From: Xanthobacteraceae bacterium
GTDB taxonomy: Bacteria; Pseudomonadota; Alphaproteobacteria; Rhizobiales; Xanthobacteraceae
NCBI GenBank assembly: GCA_022844485.1
Contig: JALHLQ010000013.1
Span: 1 to 64,000, forward strand
Direction of reading: 5' to 3'
Length of the DNA stretch: 64,000 bases
A program made the position numbers and the translations under genes. Each line of letters begins with the position of its first letter. Positions within the stretch are counted from its first letter, which is position 1. The notes beneath the pieces are model-generated. The model searched no databases. It was not told the origin of the DNA and saw nothing but the letters and a program-made list of their open reading frames with translations. Shown here in pieces: positions 21,227 to 29,145 of the stretch.

Positions 21227-22761
21227 TAACCGCCATTCGGCGCCGGCACATGCGCCTCGTACCAGGCGCGAAGCGGGGCGAGTGAGCCGTGCGACAGCGC
21301 ACGGTTGAGGTAGCGCCAGATGCGCGGCAGGTGACGAAGGTATTGCGCCTTTCCATCTCGAAGATTGAGGCGCGCGAAAATCCCCAGAATCTTCGTGGCG
21401 CGTTGCGCGCCGAGCAGAGCGTAGAGTTCGACGAAAGCGGAGGGGTCAAACTGCGCATTGTCGGCGAGCCGGCCCTTGGCATAGCGGCCGAGCAGGGCGA
21501 TTTCGAGCGGTTCCGGCACGTCCACGCGCGCGTCTTGCAGGATCGAGACCACGTCATAGGCGTGCGGCCCCATCACCGCATCCTGAAAGTCGAGCAGCCC
21601 GACACGCGCGATGCCCTCGCGTGCGCCGAGCCACAACAGGTTCGGCGAGTGGAAGTCGCGCAAGGTCCAACTGCGGGGCGCCTGGATCGCGCGTGCAAGC
21701 GCCGTGCGCCAATGACGGACGAATTCCGCGCGCTCGCTCGCCGGCAAGGACACGCCATGAAACGGAAAGTACCAATCGAGGAGGAGTTCGACTTCGATCG
21801 TCAGCGCGTCGAGATCGTAATCGGGTAGGCGGTGCTCAACCTGCGGCGCCACCGGCAGCACCGGTGGGAGATCGGCGCGATGCAGGGCCACCAGCAGGTC
21901 GATCGCGGCCGCGTAACGGTCCTCGATCGGTCCGGGCGGATCGCCCGATACGAACAAGTCCGTCCCGAGATCCTCGAGAAGGATCAGTCCTTCAGCGAGG
22001 TCGGTTGCAAAGAGCTCCGGAGCCGAGAAGCCGCGTTCGCGCAAGGCCCGCGCCATGGCCACGAAGGGCTTAACGTCTTCGGCAAGATGGGCGATGGCGC
22101 TGTAGGGCAACCCGTTGCGAACGGGCGGTCCGTCCGGCCTGCGCGGCGCGTTCATCAAGATCGCGCGTCGCTCCCGCAAGATGAGGCGCTCGTAAGTGCG
22201 CGTCGAAGCGTCGCCTTGGATGTAATGCCGGTCGGCGTCGCCGAACCCGGACTGTTCGATGAAACGGCGCAAGACCTCCAGCCGCTGAACACGGGCGGCA
22301 AAGCTGCCATACCCGGTGATGCGCACGTGCCGCGCGTTCAACCCGAGATCCGGCGCCAGCGAGAAGGCCAGATCGAGCCGGTTGGCGGGCAGCGCGCCGC
22401 CCGCTCGCTCCGGCCATTCGATCAACAGAACGGCATGATCGGCGTCTTCGATTCCAAGCTCCGCAAGCTCGTCCGGCGCACCGATCCGGTAAAGGTCGGC
22501 ATGCACCACCGGAAAACGCGGCAGGTCGTAGTCCTGCACGAGCGTGAAGGTCGGGCTCGGGACTTCCAGTGCGGGATCCTGCGCCAACGCGCGGATGGCG
22601 GCCCGGGCGAAGGTCGTCTTGCCCGCGCCAAGATCGCCCGACAGGGTGACGACATCGCCGCGGCGCAGCAGCGCAGCAAGATCGCCTGCGAGCCGCACCG
22701 TGGCCTGCTCGTTGCCAAGCGTCGCGGCGAACTGATGGACGGCGGCGGTTGCGGCAAGCAC
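21226..22761 (-). CDS. fusion: TsaE (tRNA t6A ATPase) and AmgK-like sugar kinase
   Basis: The N-terminal part (about 1-150) is TsaE, the ATPase needed for the t6A37 tRNA modification: P-loop SGDLGAGKT near 41-49, PSPTFTLVQDY, HADLYRI and EWPER. The remainder (about 170-511) is an aminoglycoside-phosphotransferase-like kinase with catalytic RDFHSPNLLWL and LLDFQDAVMGP, matching AmgK, which phosphorylates MurNAc and GlcNAc at the anomeric carbon. The next gene is murU. The fused form is known from alphaproteobacteria. The GTG at 22761 begins just after the divL stop; an ATG at 22824 would overlap divL and reads unlike TsaE. No strong ribosome site is visible. Confidence 0.88.
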   Translation of the reverse strand: MLAATAAVHQFAATLGNEQATVRLAGDLAALLRRGDVVTLSGDLGAGKTTFARAAIRALAQDPALEVPSPTFTLVQDYDLPRFPVVHADLYRIGAPDELAELGIEDADHAVLLIEWPERAGGALPANRLDLAFSLAPDLGLNARHVRITGYGSFAARVQRLEVLRRFIEQSGFGDADRHYIQGDASTRTYERLILRERRAILMNAPRRPDGPPVRNGLPYSAIAHLAEDVKPFVAMARALRERGFSAPELFATDLAEGLILLEDLGTDLFVSGDPPGPIEDRYAAAIDLLVALHRADLPPVLPVAPQVEHRLPDYDLDALTIEVELLLDWYFPFHGVSLPASERAEFVRHWRTALARAIQAPRSWTLRDFHSPNLLWLGAREGIARVGLLDFQDAVMGPHAYDVVSILQDARVDVPEPLEIALLGRYAKGRLADNAQFDPSAFVELYALLGAQRATKILGIFARLNLRDGKAQYLRHLPRIWRYLNRALSHGSLAPLRAWYEAHVPAPNGG

Positions 22762-22775
22762 AGGTCCGGCGCCCG

Positions 22776-25289
22776 CTATTCCGCGGCAACGCGCCCGGCT
22801 GCCTGATGCAGCGGGAAGATGCAATGAACCGTGGTGCCGCGTCCCACGGCGGAGTCGATCTTCACCTGTCCTCCATGCAGTTCGACGAACGAGCGGACGA
22901 TCGACAAACCCAGTCCTGCGCCGCGATGCTGCGACCCGAGGGCGTGGGTCTCGAAGCGATGGAAGACACGGTCGATGATGGCTTCGGGAATCCCCGGTCC
23001 TCTGTCGGTTACGGAAATCACGATGGCATCGTCCCTGCGTTCGGCAGACAGCGTAATGGTGCCTTCGCGCGGTGAAAAGCCGATGGCGTTGGAAAGAAGA
23101 TTATACAGGACCTGGCGGATGCGGCGCTCGTCGGCCATGAAGCTGCCGATGTCCGCTGCCAGCAGCAACTCCACGCTCATGCCTTTTTCCGCAAGCCTCT
23201 CCTTCACGCCGTCGGCGGCCGATTGCACGGCCCGGGGAATGTCGACCGCTCCAAGGTCCAGCGTCATGGCGCCGGCATCAATGGTGGCGAGATCAAGAAT
23301 ATCGTCGATGATGGCCAGCAGGACCGAACTCGACGAGTTGATGTAGGACAGATACTGGAGCTGCTTCGCATTGAGCGGTCCGGTCGCCCGATCGTCCAGC
23401 AATTGGGCAAAGCCGATGATATTCGTGAGCGGCGAACGCAATTCGTAGGACACGTGGTGAACGAAGTCGTTCTTGAGCTGATCGGCGCGCTCGAGCGCTT
23501 CGTTGCGCTCGCGAAGCACGCGCTCGACATTCACCGTGTCGGTCACATCCTGGAACGTGAGCAAGGTCGCGCCGTCCGGGAGCGGAACCGTGGCGCAATC
23601 GATCACCGTGCCGTCACGCCGTTCGAAACGGCCGGATACGGCTTGTCTTTCGTCGAGCGCCGTGATGGCGCCCCGCAGCGCTTCCCAGGCCGCGCCCGTC
23701 GCGCTGACCGGAGCACATAGATTGATCAGCGCATCGATGTGCGGACGCCCCTCGACCATTGCGGGCGAAAGCTTCCACATCCTGACAAAAGCGGGATTGT
23801 GCAGGCGCAGCCGCCCATCGCTGCCGAAAACGGCGACGGCTTCCGCCAGATGGTCGAGGGTCTCGCCCTGCACGCGGATCAATGCATCGTACCGGCGTTC
23901 CAGATCGAGCCGCTCGGTGACGTCGTCGAAAAGATAGGTGACGCCGCCCTCGGGGTTTGGCGTGGTCACGACGCGCAGCGTGCGCCCGTCGGGCAGATGC
24001 CATTGATGCTCGCGCGGCTCGAGCGAGCGATAGGCGTCGTGCAATTGCGCGGCCCATTGGCGGAAGTTCACCTGCTCGGGCAGCTTGCGCGTGGCGCGCA
24101 ACAGGTCGAGCAGTTGACTGTCGGTCGGCTTCTGATCGAGGGCGGCGGCGCTGAAGCCCCAAAGGCTGCAATAGGCGGCGTTGTAGAAGACGAGCCGGCG
24201 GTCGCCGCCGAATGTGGCGACCGCTGTCGGCAATTGATCGAGGGTGCGGCGATGGGTATCGATCAGGCGCCCGATCTCCAGCCGCAGGTTTTCCAGCTCG
24301 CTGACGTCAATTCCGACGCCGGCGCTGCCGTTGCGCGTCGGAAGATCGAAGACGTCGTACATGCGCCGCTGTCCGGCGACGATGACCGGCAAATGCGCCG
24401 CGAACGGACGCTGCTGGCTATGCGCCTCGCGCCGTTGTTCGCGTGCGGCGCTGCCCAGAAGTTCGATTCCTTGCGCCACTGCTTGGCTGTTGTCGGCGGC
24501 ATCGACGGCCAGCGCATAGGCCTTGTTGACCCAGGCAAGCCGGCCATTCGCGTCGCGCGCCCAGATCGGGGAGGGCAGGGCTTCGATCAGCGCGCGCAAT
24601 GCGTCGACGTCCCGCAGCAGCTTCTCGTGCCGGATGGCGAGTTCCGCAAGGTCGCGCGTTGCGCCTGATACGTTGCGGATCCGCAGCGTGGCGCGGCCGC
24701 CGAGCGCGCGCCCATCGGCCTCGGCTTGCCGGCCCGAGAGCGTCGTGAGCGGGATGAAGAAACTCTCGCCATGCATGCGCAGCCGTTCGAGAGCATTCTC
24801 GATGGCTTGCGCGTGGTCGGCATCGAGCCATGTGCCGAAGGCGAGCGCGCGGCGCGGCGCGGAGGACCCGGTCAATGCACTGACATCGCCGATGATCTCG
24901 GGCTCGCTTTCCCCCGGGGTCCACATCACGATGAGTTGCGGGTCGGCATGCATGAGCCCCGACAGTCGGTCCAATTCGGCTTTCAGCGATGCGATCTCGC
25001 TGCGTGCGGCGGCCGCGGCGGCCGCGGCCGACCGGCGTATGCGCACGAACGAAATGGCGGTGAGAACGGCAAAGACCACGGCCCCGACCGTGAGCGCCAG
25101 GGCCGCGATCTCGTGCTGATCGTAGAAGGCAAGCGCGCGCTGGCCGCGATGCAACAGATTGTCGAGGATGTCCGCGCGCGCCTCAGCCATCGTGAAATAG
25201 GAGAGCATCGACGGAAGCAGGGCGAGGACGAATCGACCTCGCTGCGGACCGGCACGCAGCCCATCGCGCGTGCGGATCGCATCCGCCAT
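22776..25289 (-). CDS. divL: DivL-like PAS sensor kinase with tyrosine in the H-box
   Basis: An 837-residue membrane kinase: one clear membrane helix near 62-84, PAS domains over about 240-580, a dimerisation helix, and an ATP-binding domain (about 700-830) with RQVLYNLLSNA, DRGPGIP and GAGLGLSI all intact. The H-box reads HVSYELRSPL: the histidine normally phosphorylated is tyrosine 615 (codon 23445-23447). That substitution is the mark of DivL, which in Caulobacter steers the CckA-CtrA cell-cycle pathway. Its place beside tsaE/amgK agrees. It should act by binding partners rather than as an ordinary histidine kinase; this is inferred from the family. Confidence 0.85.
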   Translation of the reverse strand: MADAIRTRDGLRAGPQRGRFVLALLPSMLSYFTMAEARADILDNLLHRGQRALAFYDQHEIAALALTVGAVVFAVLTAISFVRIRRSAAAAAAAARSEIASLKAELDRLSGLMHADPQLIVMWTPGESEPEIIGDVSALTGSSAPRRALAFGTWLDADHAQAIENALERLRMHGESFFIPLTTLSGRQAEADGRALGGRATLRIRNVSGATRDLAELAIRHEKLLRDVDALRALIEALPSPIWARDANGRLAWVNKAYALAVDAADNSQAVAQGIELLGSAAREQRREAHSQQRPFAAHLPVIVAGQRRMYDVFDLPTRNGSAGVGIDVSELENLRLEIGRLIDTHRRTLDQLPTAVATFGGDRRLVFYNAAYCSLWGFSAAALDQKPTDSQLLDLLRATRKLPEQVNFRQWAAQLHDAYRSLEPREHQWHLPDGRTLRVVTTPNPEGGVTYLFDDVTERLDLERRYDALIRVQGETLDHLAEAVAVFGSDGRLRLHNPAFVRMWKLSPAMVEGRPHIDALINLCAPVSATGAAWEALRGAITALDERQAVSGRFERRDGTVIDCATVPLPDGATLLTFQDVTDTVNVERVLRERNEALERADQLKNDFVHHVSYELRSPLTNIIGFAQLLDDRATGPLNAKQLQYLSYINSSSSVLLAIIDDILDLATIDAGAMTLDLGAVDIPRAVQSAADGVKERLAEKGMSVELLLAADIGSFMADERRIRQVLYNLLSNAIGFSPREGTITLSAERRDDAIVISVTDRGPGIPEAIIDRVFHRFETHALGSQHRGAGLGLSIVRSFVELHGGQVKIDSAVGRGTTVHCIFPLHQAAGRVAAE

Positions 25290-25603
25290 TGATTGCCCCT
25301 CACCTTCTCGCGCTCCACCGCCGAGCGAAGGCCGCGAGGTCCGTATCGCAAGCGATGTCCGCCTTGCCGCCTGCGAATCGGGCTACTCTAACCGCAACGG
25401 GAGCTTTGCCGTAAGAGTCCAGACCGTGAACGCGCCTGGAACACTGGGCGGCGTATTCAGGGAAGGTCGAGTCACCGGGGCTCGGAGTTTGGAGGCCGGC
25501 CAGGTCTCGGCAGCGAGCAATGTCGGGGCGTTACCAGCCTTGCAGTCGAGCGCGAGGGACGCGGGTTCGAAACCACGAAGCGGTTCGTGTCGTTCAGTCC
25601 CGC
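25290..25603. other. 314-base gap without a gene
   Basis: No credible coding frame or tRNA was found between divL and cysK. A small hairpin, CACGAA (25574-25579) with TTCGTG (25584-25589), lies just after the cysK stop on the minus strand and may help end that transcript, but it lacks a T-run. The divL promoter presumably lies here and I cannot point to it. In many rhizobia ahcY precedes divL; it is not here. Confidence 0.5.
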
Positions 25604-26587
25604 CTAAAGGCCTTCAAACAGCGCAGTGGAAAGATAGCGCTCGGCGAACGAGGGCAAGACCACGACGATGTTTTTGCCTGCCATTTCGGGGCGCGCCCCC
25701 ACTTCGAGCGCGGCGGCGACGGCGGCGCCCGAAGAAATGCCGCCCGGAATCCCCTCGTAGCGCGCCAGCGCGCGCGCCGTGTCGAAGGCCGTCTGGTTGC
25801 CGACCGTGACGATTTCGTCGATGACCGAGCAGTCGAGGATATCCGGGACGAAGTTCGCGCCGATACCCTGGATTTTGTGCGGCCCCGCGCGCCCCTGGCT
25901 CAGCAAAGGGCTGTCTTCGGGCTCAACCGCAACGACGCGCACCGACGTTTTGCGAGGCTTGAGGACCTGCCCAACCGCAGTAATCGTCCCGCCCGTACCG
26001 ATGCCGGCGACGAACACGTCAACCTCGCCCTGCGTATCGTTCCAGATTTCTTCCGCCGTCGTGCGGCGATGGATGTCCGGGTTGGCCGGGTTCTTGAACT
26101 GCTGGGGCATGACCGAGTTCGGAATCTCTTTGAGAAGCTGATTGGCCTTGTCGACGGCCCCGTTCATTCCCTTGGCCGCTTCAGTCAGCACGAGTTCCGC
26201 ACCGAGCAAAGCGAGCATCTTGCGGCGTTCCACCGACATGGAGTCCGGCATTGTCAGGATCAGCCGGTAACCGCGCGCGGCGGCGACGAAGGCGAGGGCG
26301 ATCCCCGTATTGCCGGAGGTGGGCTCGATCAGGACTGTATCCGGTTTGATCGTGCCGTCCGCTTCCATGGCATCGATCATCGAGACGCCGATGCGGTCCT
26401 TGACGCTCCCGATCGGGTTGAAGAACTCGAGCTTGGCCAGGATATTCGCTTTGACGCCTCGCAGTTCGGGAAGCCTGCTAAGCCGAACCATGGGTGTCTC
26501 GCCGATCGTATCGGTGATCGACGCATAGACGCGTCCGCGTCCCGGGGCTTTGCGCTGCCCAGGCTTTCCTTTGGTTTCGACCTGCAT
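25604..26587 (-). CDS. cysK: cysteine synthase A (O-acetylserine sulfhydrylase)
   Basis: PLP enzyme making cysteine from O-acetylserine and sulfide. GSVKDRIG (about 61-68) carries the PLP lysine, [11 protein letters not shown] the substrate loop, and [12 protein letters not shown] the phosphate-binding loop. 327 residues, with a short basic extension at the start. AGGAGA lies seven bases before the ATG. It is 88 bases downstream of an Rrf2-family regulator on the same strand, suggesting an operon. Confidence 0.94.
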   Translation of the reverse strand: MQVETKGKPGQRKAPGRGRVYASITDTIGETPMVRLSRLPELRGVKANILAKLEFFNPIGSVKDRIGVSMIDAMEADGTIKPDTVLIEPTSGNTGIALAFVAAARGYRLILTMPDSMSVERRKMLALLGAELVLTEAAKGMNGAVDKANQLLKEIPNSVMPQQFKNPANPDIHRRTTAEEIWNDTQGEVDVFVAGIGTGGTITAVGQVLKPRKTSVRVVAVEPEDSPLLSQGRAGPHKIQGIGANFVPDILDCSVIDEIVTVGNQTAFDTARALARYEGIPGGISSGAAVAAALEVGARPEMAGKNIVVVLPSFAERYLSTALFEGL

Positions 26588-26675
26588 GGCGCGTCTCCTG
26601 TTGCTCGTCCGTATATGGAGACAAGCGACCCCCGGTCAATTCACGGTGCGCGAGGGACCATCGAACAGGACCCCG

Positions 26676-27116
26676 TCAGATGGTGAAAGGAGCGCTCAAG
26701 GGACGGCTGCCTTTGGACAGGCCGCCGGCCCGGGACACCATATCTTCAAGCGTGATCTGCTTGAGCGCCTCGGCGTAAGCGGCCTCGGCGCTCGAAACCG
26801 CCGGGAGTACGACCTTGTGGAGCGTCGGCGATTTCGGCAGCGCGTTTCCGTCATCGACGGAACCGACCGCGCGGACAATGTCGTAAATGGTGATCTTGCG
26901 CCGCTCCCGCCCCAGTTCGTAGCCGCCGCGCGGCCCGCGGATGCCCTTCAAGACGCCACTATGGACGAGGGCTTGCAGGACCGGCTCCAGGTGCCGTCCC
27001 GGAAGATCGTTGCGGTCGGCCAGGACTTTCGCGGCCACCGGCCTTGGCCCCGTATTTAGGGCGACGTCCAAGACAGCGAGGATGGCGAGGACGACTTTGC
27101 GAGGAAGAAACGACAT
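26676..27116 (-). CDS. Rrf2-family transcriptional regulator lacking cysteines
   Basis: A 146-residue winged-helix regulator: LPRKVVLAILAVLDVAL, then ADRNDLPGRHLEPVLQALVHSGVLKGIRGPRGGYEL, the Rrf2 DNA-binding segment. It contains no cysteine, so it cannot bind an iron-sulfur cluster as IscR, RirA or NsrR do. In that respect it resembles CymR of Firmicutes, a cysteine-metabolism repressor that senses through CysK. It lies directly upstream of cysK. The ATG at 27116 starts the recognisable protein; the frame stays open far upstream but into nonsense. Confidence 0.85.
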   Translation of the reverse strand: MSFLPRKVVLAILAVLDVALNTGPRPVAAKVLADRNDLPGRHLEPVLQALVHSGVLKGIRGPRGGYELGRERRKITIYDIVRAVGSVDDGNALPKSPTLHKVVLPAVSSAEAAYAEALKQITLEDMVSRAGGLSKGSRPLSAPFTI

Positions 27117-27179
27117 GTCGTGCGAGGGGCCAACTGCGTCAGCACTGTTCTTGGTGTCGACGGTGAGAGAGGCAGAGGT

Positions 27180-27207
27180 ATTATCGTACGAGCGAGGTGG
27201 CGTCCAG
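27180..27207 (-). promoter_or_regulatory. possible promoter and operator of the rrf2-cysK pair
   Basis: On the minus strand CTGGAC (27207-27202) and GATAAT (27185-27180) are 16 bases apart. The perfect palindrome TCGTACGA (27184-27191) overlaps the -10 box, a natural operator position. A related stretch, ACGGACGAGC, occurs upstream of cysK. The dut stop is only 20 bases away. Confidence 0.35.
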
Positions 27208-27226
27208 TTTCCCTGACCCAGTCGGC

Positions 27227-27682
27227 TCATTGTCCGGTCGACCCAAATCCGCCGCCACCGCGGGGCGTGTGCGTCAATTCCTGATTCGCCACAAGTGTCA
27301 CTTTCGCCACGGGCGCAACGACCAGTTGGGCGATGCGCGCGCCGCGTTCGGCAACGAATGGCTCGGCGCCGTGATTTACAAGCAGCACCAGGATTTCCCC
27401 GCGATAATCCGCATCGATGGTGCCGGGCGCGTTCAGCACCGTGACATTGTGCCTCAAGGCGAGCCCCGAGCGCGGACGGATTTGTCCCTCCGTGCCGGCG
27501 GGAAGCGCCAGTGCAATCCCGGTCGGGATCGCTGCTGATCGGCCGGGAAGAATGGTGATGGGTGCATGGCTCGGAACAGCCGCGAGGAGGTCGAGACCGG
27601 CCGAGCCTTCGGTCTGGTAGGCCGGAAGCGGCAGTCCCTCCCCGTGCGGCAGTCGCTCGATCTGCACCACGAGGGGCGTCAT
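27227..27682 (-). CDS. dut: dUTP diphosphatase
   Basis: Hydrolyses dUTP to dUMP, keeping uracil out of DNA and feeding dTMP synthesis. The five trimeric-dUTPase motifs are visible: [40 protein letters not shown] and the C-terminal [10 protein letters not shown]. 151 residues. Its ATG overlaps the coaBC stop by four bases, so the pair is translationally coupled, as in many proteobacteria. Confidence 0.97.
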   Translation of the reverse strand: MTPLVVQIERLPHGEGLPLPAYQTEGSAGLDLLAAVPSHAPITILPGRSAAIPTGIALALPAGTEGQIRPRSGLALRHNVTVLNAPGTIDADYRGEILVLLVNHGAEPFVAERGARIAQLVVAPVAKVTLVANQELTHTPRGGGGFGSTGQ

Positions 27683-29094
27683 TGCCGCGGCCCGAGCGCT
27701 TGCGCGATTCGCTCGACAAGGCTCTGCGCCACCGCCGCCTTGGGCTGCCTCGGCCAGGATTCAACGCCGCCTTCGCTCACAAGATGAACGCTATTGGCGT
27801 CGCCTCCCATCACACCGGTCCGCGGCGACACGTCATTGGCAAGAATCCAATCGCATCCTTTCGCGGCGAGCTTGGCCCTCGCATGCGCGATCACGTGCTC
27901 GGTCTCTGCGGCAAAGCCGATCACGAGTCTTGGACGCTTGGTCGGATGGCGCGCGACCGTTGCGAGAATGTCGGGGTTTTCGACAAGAGCGAGTTGCGGC
28001 GCGCTGCCTGTCCCTTTCTTGATCTTTTGCTCGCCGGCTTCGGCGACACGCCAATCGGCAACGGCCGCCGCGAAGACGCCGACATCGGCGGGAAGTGCCG
28101 CTTCCACCGCCGCAAGCATGGCGCGCGCAGACTCGACCTTGATCACCCGCACGCCCGGGGGATCGGCGATGGCGACAGGCCCCGAAACGAGCGTCACATC
28201 GGCGCCGGCGCGCGCCGCCGCTTCCGCGATGGCATGGCCTTGCTTTCCCGAAGAGCGGTTGGCGATGTAGCGCACGGGATCGATCGGCTCATGCGTCGGA
28301 CCTGAGGTGACGATCATGCGCTGTCCCTTGAGCGGGTGCGGCATTCCTGCCCCGAGGAGGCGCTCAAGCGCACCGGCGATCTCGCCCGGCTCCGCCATGC
28401 GGCCGACGCCGGCCTCGCCGCGTTCAGCCATTTCACCCGCATTCGGGCCGATGACCCTCACCCCGTCCGCTGTGAGCCGCGCGAGATTGCGCCGCGTGGC
28501 CGGGTGTGCCCACATTTGCGGGTTCATGGCTGGCGCGATCAGAACCGGCTTGTCGGTCGCGAGCAAAACCGTGGAGGCGAGGTCGTCGGCAAGCCCGGCG
28601 GCCATCTTCGCCATCAGGTTGGCGGTCGCGGGCGCGACGGCAACGAGGTCGGTGTCGCGCGCCAGCCGGATATGTCCGACGTCGAATTCCGTGGTCTGGT
28701 CGAAAAGGTCGGTATAGGCCCGCTCGCCCGCGAGCGCGCCGGCGGCCAGCGGCGTCACGAATTGCTGGGCGCCGTAAGTGAGGATGACCCGCATCTCGGC
28801 GCCCCGCTCCCTGACCCGCCGGATCAGGTCAAGGCCCTTATAGGCAGCGATGCCTCCGCCGATGATCAGCAGCACGCGGCGGCCGGCGAGTGCTCCCGCC
28901 TGTGCGGCAGCCGCCCCAGCGGGGCTCGCCGGCTTCGCAACCGGCCCCAGCATTGGCCCCGGGCCGTCCTCGGAAAGCCCGGCCGCCAGCAAGCATCGCA
29001 CCTCCTTTTCCATGGAGCGCCCGTTCTGGGCCGCGCGCAGCCGCAGCCGGTGCTTCAAAGCCTCATCCAGCCGGCGGATGGTCAGGTTGGTCAT
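27679..29094 (-). CDS. coaBC: CoaBC with an N-terminal FitA-like ribbon-helix-helix domain
   Basis: Bifunctional enzyme of coenzyme A synthesis. CoaC (about 72-240) decarboxylates phosphopantothenoylcysteine on [12 protein letters not shown], catalytic GHIRLA (His141), [11 protein letters not shown] and PAMNPQMW. CoaB (about 255-471) joins cysteine to phosphopantothenate: [16 protein letters not shown] and [10 protein letters not shown]. Residues 1-40 are extra: [16 protein letters not shown] and [12 protein letters not shown] form a FitA-type antitoxin DNA-binding fold, joined by a proline-alanine linker (41-71). At 471 residues it is about 65 longer than E. coli CoaBC. Only two cysteines are present, at residue 34 and in the CoaB half. 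The ATG at 29094 is chosen; a GTG at 29106 is possible. No ribosome site is evident. A perfect repeat lies 22 bases upstream. Confidence 0.93.
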   Translation of the reverse strand: MTNLTIRRLDEALKHRLRLRAAQNGRSMEKEVRCLLAAGLSEDGPGPMLGPVAKPASPAGAAAAQAGALAGRRVLLIIGGGIAAYKGLDLIRRVRERGAEMRVILTYGAQQFVTPLAAGALAGERAYTDLFDQTTEFDVGHIRLARDTDLVAVAPATANLMAKMAAGLADDLASTVLLATDKPVLIAPAMNPQMWAHPATRRNLARLTADGVRVIGPNAGEMAERGEAGVGRMAEPGEIAGALERLLGAGMPHPLKGQRMIVTSGPTHEPIDPVRYIANRSSGKQGHAIAEAAARAGADVTLVSGPVAIADPPGVRVIKVESARAMLAAVEAALPADVGVFAAAVADWRVAEAGEQKIKKGTGSAPQLALVENPDILATVARHPTKRPRLVIGFAAETEHVIAHARAKLAAKGCDWILANDVSPRTGVMGGDANSVHLVSEGGVESWPRQPKAAVAQSLVERIAQALGPRQ

Positions 29095-29115
29095 CGGTGC
29101 GGGCACAAACCGTTA

Positions 29116-29132
29116 TGCATGCAATGCATGCA
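29116..29132. promoter_or_regulatory. TGCATGCA-A-TGCATGCA operator-like repeat upstream of coaBC
   Basis: Two copies of the eight-base palindrome TGCATGCA (29116-29123 and 29125-29132) flank a single A, so the whole is an inverted repeat and also a tandem repeat. It fills the 51-base gap between ubiB and coaBC. An extended -10 like element on the minus strand, TGCTATAGA (29153-29145), lies 12 bases before it, placing the repeat near a likely transcription start. Ribbon-helix-helix proteins commonly bind repeated short palindromes, and the adjacent gene encodes such a domain. Confidence 0.6.
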
Positions 29133-29145
29133 GCTATGAGTTTTT

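Noticed and set aside
25555-25600. A GGTTCGAA motif resembling a tRNA T-loop
   Set aside because: No acceptor stem, anticodon stem or matching T-stem can be drawn around it.
26676-27764. 362-residue reading of the Rrf2 regulator
   Set aside because: The first 216 residues lie across dut and read as arginine-rich nonsense; the regulator starts at 27116.
29034-29094. A separate antitoxin gene of a toxin-antitoxin pair
   Set aside because: The ribbon-helix-helix segment is in the same frame as CoaBC with no stop or shift between them, and no PIN-domain toxin lies nearby.
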